Source: Streptacidiphilus melanogenes | GTDB lineage: Bacteria; Actinomycetota; Actinomycetes; Streptomycetales; Streptomycetaceae | Assembly (NCBI RefSeq): GCF_000787835.1 | Contig: NZ_BBPP01000002.1 | Span: forward strand, 116,908-178,844 | DNA length: 61,937 nucleotides | Reading direction: 5' to 3' | Part shown: positions 27,220 through 34,877 of the stretch, in pieces | Layout: each line of letters opens with the position of its first letter | How positions within the stretch are numbered: position 1 is the stretch's first letter | Made by a program: the position numbers and the translations under genes | Notes under the pieces: model-generated | What the model saw: the letters and a program-made list of their open reading frames with translations, nothing else | Database searches by the model: none | Told to the model about the DNA's origin: nothing

Positions 27220-27391
27220 GGCTCACTCCTGCCGTAGGGGTCGTGCGCTTAGTGCGCTTATCACCCTAAACAGGACTGCCGATAACGCCCAATTCGGACG
27301 TCTCGGACACCACTCATCTGGCGGATGGTCAGGATGCCGCAGCCCGGCGGACGCCCGCCGGAGTGCCCGGCGGACCTCCCGCCGCCCGGGG

Positions 27392-27715
27392 TCACTCCTC
27401 CGTGCCGGCCTCGAACGGCTCCCAGTCCTCGGTCTCGGCGTCGTAGTCGACGGGCTGCGTCTCCCAGCCGGCCTCGGCCAGCTCGACTCCGGGGATGTTC
27501 TCGAGCATCGCGACCGGGTCGATGAAGTGCGCGACCGCACCGCTCGGGTCGAGGCTGATCGCCTCGACCGCCTCGGCGCGCTCCTCGTCCTCCAGGTACT
27601 CGTCGCTCTCGACCTGCTCCAGCGCCGCGGCCTGCAGCGCCTTCACATCGACGATCTCGGCGATCAGCTCGATCTGCAGCCGGATGTAGCGCGGCGAGCC
27701 GCTCTCAGTAGTCAT
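27392..27715 (-). CDS. conserved hypothetical acidic protein, 107 aa
   Basis: This is a small, very acidic soluble protein. The N-terminal half is helical (RYIRLQIELIAEIVDVKAL) and the tail is rich in Asp/Glu (DYDAETEDWEPFEAGTEE). No family is recognised. TAGGCT (27722-27727) lies 6 nt before the ATG, so the mRNA is probably leaderless. It is encoded between the L,D-transpeptidase and a small exported protein, and nothing ties it functionally to either. Confidence 0.68.
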   Translation of the reverse strand: MTTESGSPRYIRLQIELIAEIVDVKALQAAALEQVESDEYLEDEERAEAVEAISLDPSGAVAHFIDPVAMLENIPGVELAEAGWETQPVDYDAETEDWEPFEAGTEE

Positions 27716-27813
27716 GGGCCGAGCCTATCCAAAGGCCGCCAAAGGTGATTAGCATCGTCCGGACCAGCGCGAAGCAGCCGTCGTCACGGCCGTCGTACGT
27801 AGTAGGAGCGCCC

Positions 27814-28065
27814 GTGGGTCGCCGTCATCTCACCGTCACCGCCGTCGCAGCCGGCATCGGCACTGCGCTGACCCTCGCGGTAGGACCCTACGCGACGTCA
27901 GGCTCCTCACCGGCGACGCAGGTTCACACCACGGCGAGCAGCGGCACCGCGTTCACAGCGACCGGTTCGGTGCGGACCGACGACACGCCCTACCTGGTCG
28001 GCGGCGCGGGTTGCCTGCTGGCCGGAGCGGGGATCGTGATCGCCCGCCGCCGCGTCGCGCCCTGA
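27814..28065 (+). CDS. small exported/membrane protein, 83 aa
   Basis: An N-terminal signal-like helix (LTVTAVAAGIGTALTLAVGPY) is followed by a Ser/Thr-rich exposed stretch and a C-terminal helix with a positive tail (LVGGAGCLLAGAGIVIARRRVAP), the arrangement of a small surface-anchored protein. A GTG start with GGAG 5 nt upstream is preferred to the upstream ATG at 27745. A very strong terminator follows at 28096. Function is unknown. Confidence 0.65.
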   Translation: MGRRHLTVTAVAAGIGTALTLAVGPYATSGSSPATQVHTTASSGTAFTATGSVRTDDTPYLVGGAGCLLAGAGIVIARRRVAP

Positions 28066-28095
28066 AGGCGCGCCTTCGCCTCCGCATGGAAACAC

Positions 28096-28129
28096 CAGCA
28101 GGGCCGGCCCCGAAGGGCCGGCCCTGCTG
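28096..28129 (+). terminator. strong stem-loop terminator
   Basis: CAGCAGGGCCGGCCC (28096-28110) and its exact complement (28115-28129) close a CGAA tetraloop, 31 nt after the preceding stop codon. A pyrimidine-rich tail follows. Confidence 0.8.
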
Positions 28130-28184
28130 TCTCCGTCGTGTTCCCCCACCCGGGAACGCGGAGCTGGTGCCGCGGGGCGCCGCA

Positions 28185-28203
28185 CCCCGTCGTGACGACG
28201 GGG
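28185..28203. terminator. secondary hairpin
   Basis: CCCCGTCG-TGA-CGACGGGG is an exact palindrome in the 337-bp gap between the small exported protein and the cystathionine beta-synthase gene. It could back up the terminator at 28096 or end leftward transcription. The rest of the gap holds only a weak TTGACA element at 28332 and a 7-bp inverted repeat at 28374-28394. Confidence 0.4.
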
Positions 28204-28402
28204 GCGGGACGACGGCGTTCCCCGCGGGCTGGACGCGGCCGGCCGGGTCAGGGCCGTCCGACGCGTCCTGGTGACGGCGGAGTCAGGGAGCCGCTCCGTT
28301 CCCCGCTGTCACCACGCTCGGCTTCTCGCCGTTGACAAGAACAATGCCGGAGCGTTGTTAACCACGTGCTGCCGGTACGTGACGCCTACGTACCAATTGG
28401 GC

Positions 28403-29794
28403 CTACTTACGCGACATGAAAGCGAGCAGGTCCTGCCGGGTGACGATGCCCTGCGGCTTGCCCTGGACCAGCACGACCGCCGCGTCGGCCCGCTCGAGCA
28501 CGTTCATCAGGCTGCTGACCGACTCCATGGAGCCGACCACCGGCAGCGGCGCGGACATGTGCGTGCCGATCGGGTCCTCCAGGCCGAAGCGCTTGGCGAA
28601 CAGTCCGTCCAGCAGGTCGCGCTCGACGATGGAGCCGATCACCTCACCGGCCATCACGTCCGGGTGCCCGGCTCCCGGGGAGACCACCGGCATCTGCGAG
28701 ACGCCGTACTCACGCAGGATCTGCACGGCCTCGCCGACGGTCTCGTTCGGGTGGACGTGGACGAACTGCGGGATGCCGTCGTGCTCCAGCGCGTCCTTGC
28801 GCGCCAGGACGTCGCCGACGTGTGCCTCGTCGCCGCCCTCCTCCAGGAAGCCGTAGTCGCGCATCCACTCGTCGTTGAAGATCTTGCTCAGGTAGCCGCG
28901 GCCGGAGTCCGGCAGCAGCACCACGACGACGTCGTCGGGGCCGAGGCGCTTGGCCACCTCCAGCGCGGCCACGACGGCCATGCCGCAGGAGCCGCCCACC
29001 AGCAGGCCCTCCTCCTTGGCCAGGCGGCGGGTCATCTGGAAGGAGTCCTTGTCCGAGACCGGCACGATCTCGTCCGCGACCTCGCGGTCGTAGGCGGTGG
29101 GCCAGAAGTCCTCGCCGACGCCCTCGACCAGGTACGGGCGGCCGGTACCGCCGGAGTAGACCGAGCCCTCCGGGTCGGCGCCGACGACCTTGACCCGGCC
29201 CTCGGAGGCGTCCTTCAGGTAGCGGCCGGTGCCGGAGATGGTGCCGCCGGTGCCGACGCCGGCGACGAAGTGCGTGATCCGGCCCTCGGTCTGGTCCCAG
29301 ATCTCGGGGCCGGTGGACTCGTAGTGGGAGGCCGGGTTGTTCGGGTTGGAGTACTGGTCCGGCTTCCAGGCGCCCGGCGTCTCGCGGACCAGGCGGTCCG
29401 AGACGTTGTAGTAGGAGTCCGGGTGCTCGGGCGCCACGGCGGTCGGGCAGACCACGACCTCGGCACCGTAGGCCCGCAGCACGTTGATCTTGTCTGTGGA
29501 GACCTTGTCAGGGCAGACGAAGATGCACTTGTAGCCCTTCTGCTGGGCCACGATCGCCAGACCGACACCGGTGTTTCCGGAGGTGGGCTCGACGATGGTG
29601 CCCCCGGGCTTGAGCGCACCGGAGGCCTCGGCGGCCTCGATCATCTTGATCGCGATGCGGTCCTTCACCGAACCGCCGGGATTGAAGTACTCCACCTTGG
29701 CAAGGACGGTGGCGGAGATGCCTTCGGCCACCTTGTTCAGCTTGACCAGGGGGGTGTTCCCGACCAGGTCGATGATCGAGTCGTGGTACCGCAA
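28403..29794 (-). CDS. cbs: cystathionine beta-synthase
   Basis: This 463-residue PLP enzyme condenses serine and homocysteine to cystathionine in transsulfuration. The catalytic core begins YHDSIIDLVGNTPLVKLN, with the PLP lysine in NPGGSVKDR (near residue 42), EPTSGNTGVGLA and the GTGGTISG phosphate loop. A C-terminal CBS-domain pair (about residues 340-463) is a likely nucleotide sensor. The start is TTG at 29794: GGAGGAA lies just upstream and homologues begin at this point, while the upstream ATG would add an Arg-rich extension. With metB it allows both directions of transsulfuration. Confidence 0.92.
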   Translation of the reverse strand: MRYHDSIIDLVGNTPLVKLNKVAEGISATVLAKVEYFNPGGSVKDRIAIKMIEAAEASGALKPGGTIVEPTSGNTGVGLAIVAQQKGYKCIFVCPDKVSTDKINVLRAYGAEVVVCPTAVAPEHPDSYYNVSDRLVRETPGAWKPDQYSNPNNPASHYESTGPEIWDQTEGRITHFVAGVGTGGTISGTGRYLKDASEGRVKVVGADPEGSVYSGGTGRPYLVEGVGEDFWPTAYDREVADEIVPVSDKDSFQMTRRLAKEEGLLVGGSCGMAVVAALEVAKRLGPDDVVVVLLPDSGRGYLSKIFNDEWMRDYGFLEEGGDEAHVGDVLARKDALEHDGIPQFVHVHPNETVGEAVQILREYGVSQMPVVSPGAGHPDVMAGEVIGSIVERDLLDGLFAKRFGLEDPIGTHMSAPLPVVGSMESVSSLMNVLERADAAVVLVQGKPQGIVTRQDLLAFMSRK

Positions 29795-30144
29795 CGGGTT
29801 CCTCCGCGGTGTAGCGGTGTGAGGGAAATATGCGGAGCGCACGGTTTGTCGACTCCGCGGGTGCCAGCGTAATGCGGGAGACTCGGTCACAGGGCGCGGT
29901 CGGCTTCCGCTCGCGGTGTCTTCGGCGACGCAGGCGCGTGGCGGAGGCGCGGTCGGGGCGCGGTGCGGCGTGCGGTGGCAGGCTGTCGGCTGTTTTGGCG
30001 CGAATGCCGCTGTCGCGGCCGAAACACGAGCGCGTCCGCGGACGTTACCGGGTATTGACGCAGTGATGCAGTTGCCCCGGGTCCTACCGGGACCGCCACG
30101 AGCGGGCCCGGCAGGACCCGGGCCCTACCCACTTGGGGGTGGTC
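29795..30144. other. 350-bp divergent intergenic region
   Basis: No convincing gene is present. It holds the cystathionine beta-synthase ribosome site (29797-29805) and a TACGCT -10 candidate (29866-29871, minus). For the GDSL gene it holds a TTGACG element (30055-30060) and a large inverted repeat (30076-30122). The middle is GC-rich with no further signal I can identify. Confidence 0.5.
30076..30122 (+). promoter_or_regulatory. inverted repeat in the GDSL hydrolase leader
   Basis: CCCGGGTCCT (30076-30085) and AGGACCCGGG (30113-30122) are exact complements and extend to 15 bp with one mismatch. The stem ends 22 nt before the ATG, so it may shape the 5' untranslated region or end upstream transcription. 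Confidence 0.5.
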
Positions 30145-31221
30145 ATGTCACGAGCACGGGTTGCCCGACGCATCGCCGCGGCCGCGGCGTACGGCGGTGG
30201 CGGGATCGGTCTCCTCGGCGTGGGGCTCGTGGGCGTGCTGCTGGCCGAGGCCAAGATCGCGGAGCACCAGCTGGACACGCTGAAGGGCGAGCCGCCGCGC
30301 GCCGACGGCCGCTACGGCACCGCCTTCGCCGCCGCTGACGCCAGCCCGCTGCGCTTCGCCGTGCTCGGCGACTCCACCGCGGCCGGGTTCGGCGTGGACC
30401 GCGGCCGGGAGACTCCCGGGGCACTGCTGGCCGCAGGCATCGCCTCCGTCACCGAGCGCCCCGTCGACCTCTTCGTGGTCGCCGCCAACGGCGCGACCTC
30501 CGAGGACCTGGCCCGGCAACTGGACGTGCTGCTCAGAATGACCGGCCCGGAGGGCCCGGAACTGGCCCTGATCATGATCGGCGCCAACGACGTCACCCAG
30601 ATGACCAAGCGGGCCACCGCGGTCCGCCTGCTCGGCGACACGCTGAAGCAGCTGCGCGCCGTCGGCGCCGAGGTGGTCGTCGGCACCTGCCCCGACCTCG
30701 GCACCATCGAGCCGGTGCGCCCGCCGCTGCGCTGGCTGGCCCGGCGCGCGAGCCGCCAGCTCGCCGCCGCGCAGGCGATCACCGTGGTCGAGGCGGGCGC
30801 GCGCAGCGTCTCCCTGGGGGACCTGCTGGGCCAGGAGTTCCGCGGGCGCCACGAGATGTTCGCGTCGGACCGCTACCATCCTTCCGCCCAGGGCTATGCC
30901 ACGGCCGCAATGGCGATGCTGCCGACGCTCTGCGCGGCGCTCGGCGTCTGGCCGGAGATCCCCTCCGAGCAGCGCGGCGAGGGCCTGCACTCGCTGGCCA
31001 AGGCAGCTGCGGTCGCCGCCTCCCACGGCGGCACCGAGGTCGCCCCGGCGGGCCACTGGGCCCAGCTGCTGCGCCGGGCCCGCCGTCCGCTCAGCGCCGT
31101 CGGCAACGGCGCGAGCCCCGAGGGCGGCGAGCAGTCGGCCGACGGGTCGGCCGAGTCCCCGTCCGAGGGCGGCACGACGCCGGTCGACCCCGCGCTGTCT
31201 ACGTCAGACAGCTCACAGTGA
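30145..31221 (+). CDS. SGNH/GDSL-family hydrolase, membrane-anchored
   Basis: A 358-residue esterase/lipase-like protein. An N-terminal helix (about residues 12-35) anchors or exports it. Block I FAVLGDSTAAGFGV carries the catalytic Ser (near residue 75), IMIGANDVTQM gives the GxND motif and SDRYHPSAQGYA supplies Asp and His. The C-terminal 70 residues are Ser/Glu/Gly-rich and probably disordered. ATG at 30145 is chosen for its GGGGGTGG ribosome site. A TTG 12 nt upstream is less likely. The substrate is unknown. Confidence 0.85.
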   Translation: MSRARVARRIAAAAAYGGGGIGLLGVGLVGVLLAEAKIAEHQLDTLKGEPPRADGRYGTAFAAADASPLRFAVLGDSTAAGFGVDRGRETPGALLAAGIASVTERPVDLFVVAANGATSEDLARQLDVLLRMTGPEGPELALIMIGANDVTQMTKRATAVRLLGDTLKQLRAVGAEVVVGTCPDLGTIEPVRPPLRWLARRASRQLAAAQAITVVEAGARSVSLGDLLGQEFRGRHEMFASDRYHPSAQGYATAAMAMLPTLCAALGVWPEIPSEQRGEGLHSLAKAAAVAASHGGTEVAPAGHWAQLLRRARRPLSAVGNGASPEGGEQSADGSAESPSEGGTTPVDPALSTSDSSQ

Positions 31222-31260
31222 CGCAGCACTGACGACACCCCTACCTGGGAGTAGCTTTCT

Positions 31261-31297
31261 GGCAGGCCTGTCTCCGCCTCCCGGCGGCAGGCCTGCC
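31261..31297 (+). terminator. inverted repeat between GDSL hydrolase and thiolase
   Basis: GGCAGGCCTG (31261-31270) pairs exactly with CAGGCCTGCC (31288-31297). It lies 40 nt after one stop and 33 nt before the next start, so it may terminate the first gene or sit in the thiolase leader. Confidence 0.45.
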
Positions 31298-31329
31298 GGT
31301 CCTCCCTCTCCGCATCTCCAGGAGCCACC

Positions 31330-32550
31330 ATGCCCGAAGCCGTCATCGTCAGCGCCGCCCGTTCGCCGATCGGCCGGGCCGGGAAGGGCTCACTCAAGGA
31401 CGTCCGCCCGGACGACCTGACCACGCAGATCGTCGCCGCGGCGCTGGCCAAGGTGCCCGAGCTGGACCCGCGCGAGATCGACGACCTGATGCTGGGCTGC
31501 GGTCTGCCCGGCGGCGAGGCCGGTTACAACCTCGGCCGCGTGGTCGCCGTGCAGCTGGGCATGGACCACCTGCCGGGCTGCACCATCACCCGCTACTGCT
31601 CCTCCTCGCTGCAGACCACCCGCATGGCGCTGCACGCGATCAAGGCGGGCGAGGGCGACGTCTTCATCTCGGCCGGCGTGGAGACCGTCTCCCGCTACGT
31701 CAAGGGCAGCTCGGACGGCCTGCCCGACACCATGAACCCGCTCTTCGACGTGGCCCGGGCCCGTACCGAGGCCCGCGCGGCCGGCGGCGCGGACAGCTGG
31801 CACGACCCGCGCGAGGACGGTCAGGTGCCCGACGTCTACATCGCCATGGGCCAGACTGCGGAGAACCTCGCCCAGCTCAAGGGCGTCACCCGCCGCGACA
31901 TGGACGAGTTCGGCGTCCGCAGCCAGAACCTGGCCGAGAAGGCCATCGCGGACGGCTTCTGGGCCCGCGAGATCACCCCGGTGACGACGCCGGACGGCAC
32001 CGTCGTCAGCACGGACGACGGCCCGCGCGCGGGCGTCACCCTGGAGGGCGTCGAGGGCCTGAAGCCGGTCTTCCGCCCCGACGGCCTGGTCACCGCCGGC
32101 AACTGCTGCCCGCTGAACGACGGCGCGGCGGCGCTCGTCATCATGTCGGACACCAAGGCCCGTGAGCTGGGTCTGACCCCGCTGGCCCGGATCGTCTCCA
32201 CCGGCGTCTCCGGCCTCTCCCCCGAGATCATGGGCCTCGGTCCGGTCGAGGCCTCCAAGCAGGCCCTGAAGCGCGCCGGCCTGTCGATCTCCGACATCGA
32301 CCTGGTCGAGATCAACGAGGCCTTCGCCGCCCAGGTGATCCCCTCCTACCGGGACCTCGGCATCGACCTGGACCGCCTGAACGTCAACGGCGGCGCGATC
32401 GCCGTGGGCCACCCCTTCGGCATGACCGGCGCCCGCATCACCACCACGCTGATCAACTCGCTGCAGTGGCACGACAAGCAGTTCGGCCTGGAGACCATGT
32501 GCGTCGGCGGCGGCCAGGGCATGGCCATGGTCATCGAGCGGCTCTCATAA
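31330..32550 (+). CDS. acetyl-CoA C-acyltransferase (thiolase)
   Basis: The 406-residue thiolase cleaves or forms beta-ketoacyl-CoA, in beta-oxidation or acetoacetyl-CoA synthesis. All four active-site elements are present: nucleophile Cys in [11 protein letters not shown] (near residue 89), [10 protein letters not shown], the His in [15 protein letters not shown], and the second Cys in [19 protein letters not shown] lies 7 nt before the ATG. A classic rho-independent terminator follows, so it is probably monocistronic. Chain-length preference cannot be told from sequence. Confidence 0.93.
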   Translation: MPEAVIVSAARSPIGRAGKGSLKDVRPDDLTTQIVAAALAKVPELDPREIDDLMLGCGLPGGEAGYNLGRVVAVQLGMDHLPGCTITRYCSSSLQTTRMALHAIKAGEGDVFISAGVETVSRYVKGSSDGLPDTMNPLFDVARARTEARAAGGADSWHDPREDGQVPDVYIAMGQTAENLAQLKGVTRRDMDEFGVRSQNLAEKAIADGFWAREITPVTTPDGTVVSTDDGPRAGVTLEGVEGLKPVFRPDGLVTAGNCCPLNDGAAALVIMSDTKARELGLTPLARIVSTGVSGLSPEIMGLGPVEASKQALKRAGLSISDIDLVEINEAFAAQVIPSYRDLGIDLDRLNVNGGAIAVGHPFGMTGARITTTLINSLQWHDKQFGLETMCVGGGQGMAMVIERLS

Positions 32551-32592
32551 GAACTTCACGATGACCCGTTTGGGCCAATAGCGGACGGGTAA

Positions 32593-32633
32593 GGGTTGGG
32601 TCACGTTCCGCCGCGACCCAACCCGTTTTCTTT
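32593..32633 (+). terminator. rho-independent terminator of the thiolase gene
   Basis: GGGTTGGGTC (32593-32602) pairs with GACCCAACCC (32615-32624) and is followed by GTTTTCTTT. It is the clearest intrinsic terminator in the window. Confidence 0.9.
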
Positions 32634-32686
32634 ATCTCCCCCTCATCTTCGGTCGACAGAGCGCGATCATCCGGTCGCATTCCGTA

Positions 32687-32720
32687 GAGAATTGTTCTCC
32701 GGAAAAGCTCGACAATGTCG
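32687..32720 (+). promoter_or_regulatory. two short palindromes in an AT-richer promoter region
   Basis: GAGAA-TTG-TTCTC (32687-32699) and CGACA-A-TGTCG (32710-32720) lie about 100-135 bp before the 32822 gene. They are candidate operator sites, and no regulator can be assigned. Confidence 0.35.
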
Positions 32721-32821
32721 GACGTCACAGATGAAAAGGGCATTACGCCCTGCCGGGATTTGCCTCGGTGCGGCACTGTTGGGGTGACCGCCTGTTCAGA
32801 TCCTCGCAAGGGGTGCCTCCC

Positions 32822-33562
32822 GTGACCGTCCTCCTTCTCGCTGTGCTCGCGCTGGTCACCGTGTTCGCCGTGGCCACGCTGCTGTCCGTGCGTGCCATGC
32901 GGCGACGCCTGGAGTCGGACCTGGAGTCCACCGTCCGCCGCGCCGTGGCCGTGGCACTCGCCGAGGACCGGGAACGCGAGATCGCCGAGGCGCGCAGTTT
33001 CTGGGCCGAGCAGGAGGCCCGCGCCGCGGAGGATTCCGTGACCCCCGAGGAGATCGAGGCGGTGGAAAGCCTCGACGCCCTTGTGGCGGAGAACACCCTC
33101 TTCCTGCCGGCCCCCCGTGGATTCCTCGACGAGTCGGGGGAAATGGACCCCGAGTTCGCAGACGCGCTGCGCTCCGCGCTCGAGGAGATGATCACCGAGG
33201 GCGACCGGGTGGCCCGGCCCAGCCACCCCGCCGAGCCCGGCTTCATCCCGCAGCCGACGCCGACCCCCGAGTGGACCGATCTGCGCCTGCTGGAGCTCGT
33301 CGAGGTCGGCACCGCGCTCAAGGACGTCCGTCCCGGCCCGATGGGCACCCTCGACGTCTACGTCTTCGAGGACGAGACCACCCTGTGCGTCGCCCCCGGC
33401 GACGCGGAGACCGGCGCCCGCATCCGCGAGGCGGTCGCCTCCGGCATCCCGGTCCGCCTCCTCGGCACCTCCCGCCTCCCCGGCGCCCACGCCCTGACCT
33501 TCGCCCTCTCCGACGACGAGACGGTCTACGTCCTCGCGGACCGGGTGGTCGCCAGCCTCTGA
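32822..33562 (+). CDS. single-pass membrane-anchored hypothetical protein, 246 aa
   Basis: A membrane helix (residues 2-22) is followed by a charged coiled-coil stretch (MRRRLESDLESTVRRAV, AEDREREIAEARSFWAEQEA) and a C-terminal alpha/beta domain (LDVYVFEDETTLCVAPGDAE, VYVLADRVVASL). No known family is recognised. The GTG at 32822 has AAGGGG 8 nt upstream and begins exactly at the hydrophobic segment. A short upstream reading frame with a TTA codon precedes it. Confidence 0.7.
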   Translation: MTVLLLAVLALVTVFAVATLLSVRAMRRRLESDLESTVRRAVAVALAEDREREIAEARSFWAEQEARAAEDSVTPEEIEAVESLDALVAENTLFLPAPRGFLDESGEMDPEFADALRSALEEMITEGDRVARPSHPAEPGFIPQPTPTPEWTDLRLLELVEVGTALKDVRPGPMGTLDVYVFEDETTLCVAPGDAETGARIREAVASGIPVRLLGTSRLPGAHALTFALSDDETVYVLADRVVASL

Positions 33563-33586
33563 GGCGCTGCGTCCTCGCGGAGAGCC

Positions 33587-33743
33587 AGTTGCAACCCTCC
33601 AGGGGCGCGAGCCTCTACCGGTGTGCGGCTCCGCCGCGTGGGCGCGACAAGCCACCCACGTGCGGATGAGCCCCCGCGACAGGGCCATCCGCACGCCGTT
33701 GGTCACTCGCGCAGTTCCCCGCATCCCTGGGGCTGCAACCGAG
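33587..33743. repeat. dispersed-type palindromic repeat pair
   Basis: Inverted, diverged copies of a GTTGCA-CCC-CAGGG motif flank about 95 bp: CAGTTGCAACCC at the left and CCCTGGGGCTGCAAC at the right, with CGCAGTTCCCCGC next to the latter. Between them is GTGCGGCTCCGCCGCGTGGG. I recognise these as pieces of intergenic elements that recur in Streptomyces genomes. Confidence 0.6.
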
Positions 33744-33751
33744 CGTCGTGC

Positions 33752-34039
33752 TTAGAACTCCGCGATGGCCCTGAGGGCGTCGGCGAGGATCCGGTCCGCC
33801 TGGGGACCCTCCGTCGCAGCGAGCGTGAGCGCCAGATCGTGCGCCGCCACCGCGATCTGATCCCCCACCACGAACGCCCCGGCGTCGGGGATCTCCGCCG
33901 TCGCCCCGGATGCCCGCGCCAGCGTCCGGGCGAGTTCCAGGCCCGCCGGAGCCTGTCGCGAGAGCGAACTCTGCGGCATCGCGCGGAAACGGTCCGCCAA
34001 ACGCTCGGCGGCGGCGAGAAGTGGTGTGGGATCGGGCAT
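33752..34039 (-). CDS. conserved hypothetical protein, 95 aa
   Basis: This is a small helical, Ala-rich soluble protein (LLAAAERLADRFRAMPQSSL, GLELARTLARASG, DALRAIAEF) of a type common in streptomycetes, with no known function. The ATG at 34039 is 6 nt after TACGCT (34046-34051) on the minus strand, so the transcript is probably leaderless. Upstream in-frame codons would add an unlikely Arg-rich stretch. It is divergent from the DUF4287 gene. Confidence 0.68.
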   Translation of the reverse strand: MPDPTPLLAAAERLADRFRAMPQSSLSRQAPAGLELARTLARASGATAEIPDAGAFVVGDQIAVAAHDLALTLAATEGPQADRILADALRAIAEF

Positions 34040-34170
34040 GCACCGAGCGTATCCGCGCATCGCGGATGAGAGCACGTGCGGACGGGTACGGAAGCCTCGA
34101 CGCCGACTGTTGCCAAGCCAGGGCCCCTGCGGCACAGTCGTGAAACGGACCGCTCTACCGGAGGCGCCCA

Positions 34171-34398
34171 GTGACCCTCATGTACTCCGCAGAGACCCAT
34201 CAGAACCTGATCTCCCGGATCCCCGCTGTGACGGGCCGGAGCATCGACGACTGGCTTCACGCCGTGGCCGAAGGGCCGGGGCTCCACCGCTGTGAGGAGA
34301 AGATCGAGTGGCTCCGGCGCGAGTACGAGATCTCGTACGGCTACGCCAAGGCGCTCGTCCACGAGTTCGACCTGCGGCGGGCCGCCGCGCGGATGTAG
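34171..34398 (+). CDS. DUF4287-domain small protein
   Basis: The 75-residue protein consists of a single DUF4287-like domain: YSAETHQNLISRIPAVTGRS, DDWLHAVAEGPGL, EEKIEWLRREYEISYGYAKALVHE. The family is small, soluble and uncharacterised, and is often fused to or found near DUF5655 domains elsewhere. The GTG start is decided by GGAGG 6 nt upstream. It lies just before the convergent bldA tRNA gene. Confidence 0.78.
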   Translation: MTLMYSAETHQNLISRIPAVTGRSIDDWLHAVAEGPGLHRCEEKIEWLRREYEISYGYAKALVHEFDLRRAAARM

Positions 34399-34456
34399 CA
34401 GGAGGCTTGCGGGTCCGCGAGCTAGCCTGAGCATGTCAGACCAGTTCGCGGACCCG

Positions 34457-34538
34457 TGCCCGGAGCCGGACTCGAACCGGCACGGCCTCCCGGCCAGCGA
34501 GGTTTAAGCTCGCCGTGTCTGCGTTCCACCATCCGGGC
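34457..34538 (-). tRNA. bldA: tRNA-Leu(UAA), bldA
   Basis: The minus strand folds as an 82-nt class II tRNA: acceptor GCCCGGA/TCCGGGC with discriminator A, D arm GTGGAACGCAGACAC, anticodon arm GCGAG-CTTAAAC-CTCGC (anticodon UAA), a long variable arm GGCCGGGAGGCC and T arm GCCGG-TTCGAGT-CCGGC. The 3' CCA is not encoded. It reads the rare UUA codon. In Streptomyces this single-copy tRNA is bldA, required for aerial growth and antibiotic production. I found no in-frame TTA codon in the confidently called genes of this window. Confidence 0.93.
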
Positions 34539-34877
34539 GCATTCCCGAGGCAAAGCCTATCCGGAGCTGTGCACCGCTCGTGCACAGATGTCGGGAAGTT
34601 GGCTCATTTTACCGGACTCTGACAATACGTCAGTGCAGCTCGCAGGGGGCGTGCGCCCGGCGCGCACGCACCGCGCCGAGTGCTGCCCCTGAGGGCGACC
34701 CTGAGAGAGTCCCCGATACGTCCCCGAGGAGTCGGAGACGGTGTCATACCGGGGAAGGAGCAACGGTCCGTGCTTCGGGCCGACTCCCGGGCCGGTAACG
34801 GCGGAGAGGATGAAGGAGCGGTAGCAGGCCGCACTTCCTCTCCTCACCAGCCCGTTTCCGACCCTCGGAGTCCCACC
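34539..34877. other. 339-bp region between bldA and the ABC transporter operon
   Basis: No protein gene is supported. It holds the bldA promoter and palindrome, a second palindrome CTGAC-AATAC-GTCAG (34619-34633) and a GC-rich stem GCGTGCGC/GCGCACGC near 34645-34665. A purine-rich leader follows to the GTG at 34878. The long leader suggests that the ABC operon starts near 34.63-34.7 kb. Confidence 0.45.
34554..34587 (-). promoter_or_regulatory. bldA promoter with palindromic operator
   Basis: TAGGCT (34554-34559, minus) gives a start about 9 nt before the tRNA. A 21-bp palindrome CTGTGCAC-CGCTC-GTGCACAG (34567-34587) covers the -35 region, where a bound protein would control transcription of the developmental tRNA. 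Confidence 0.6.
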
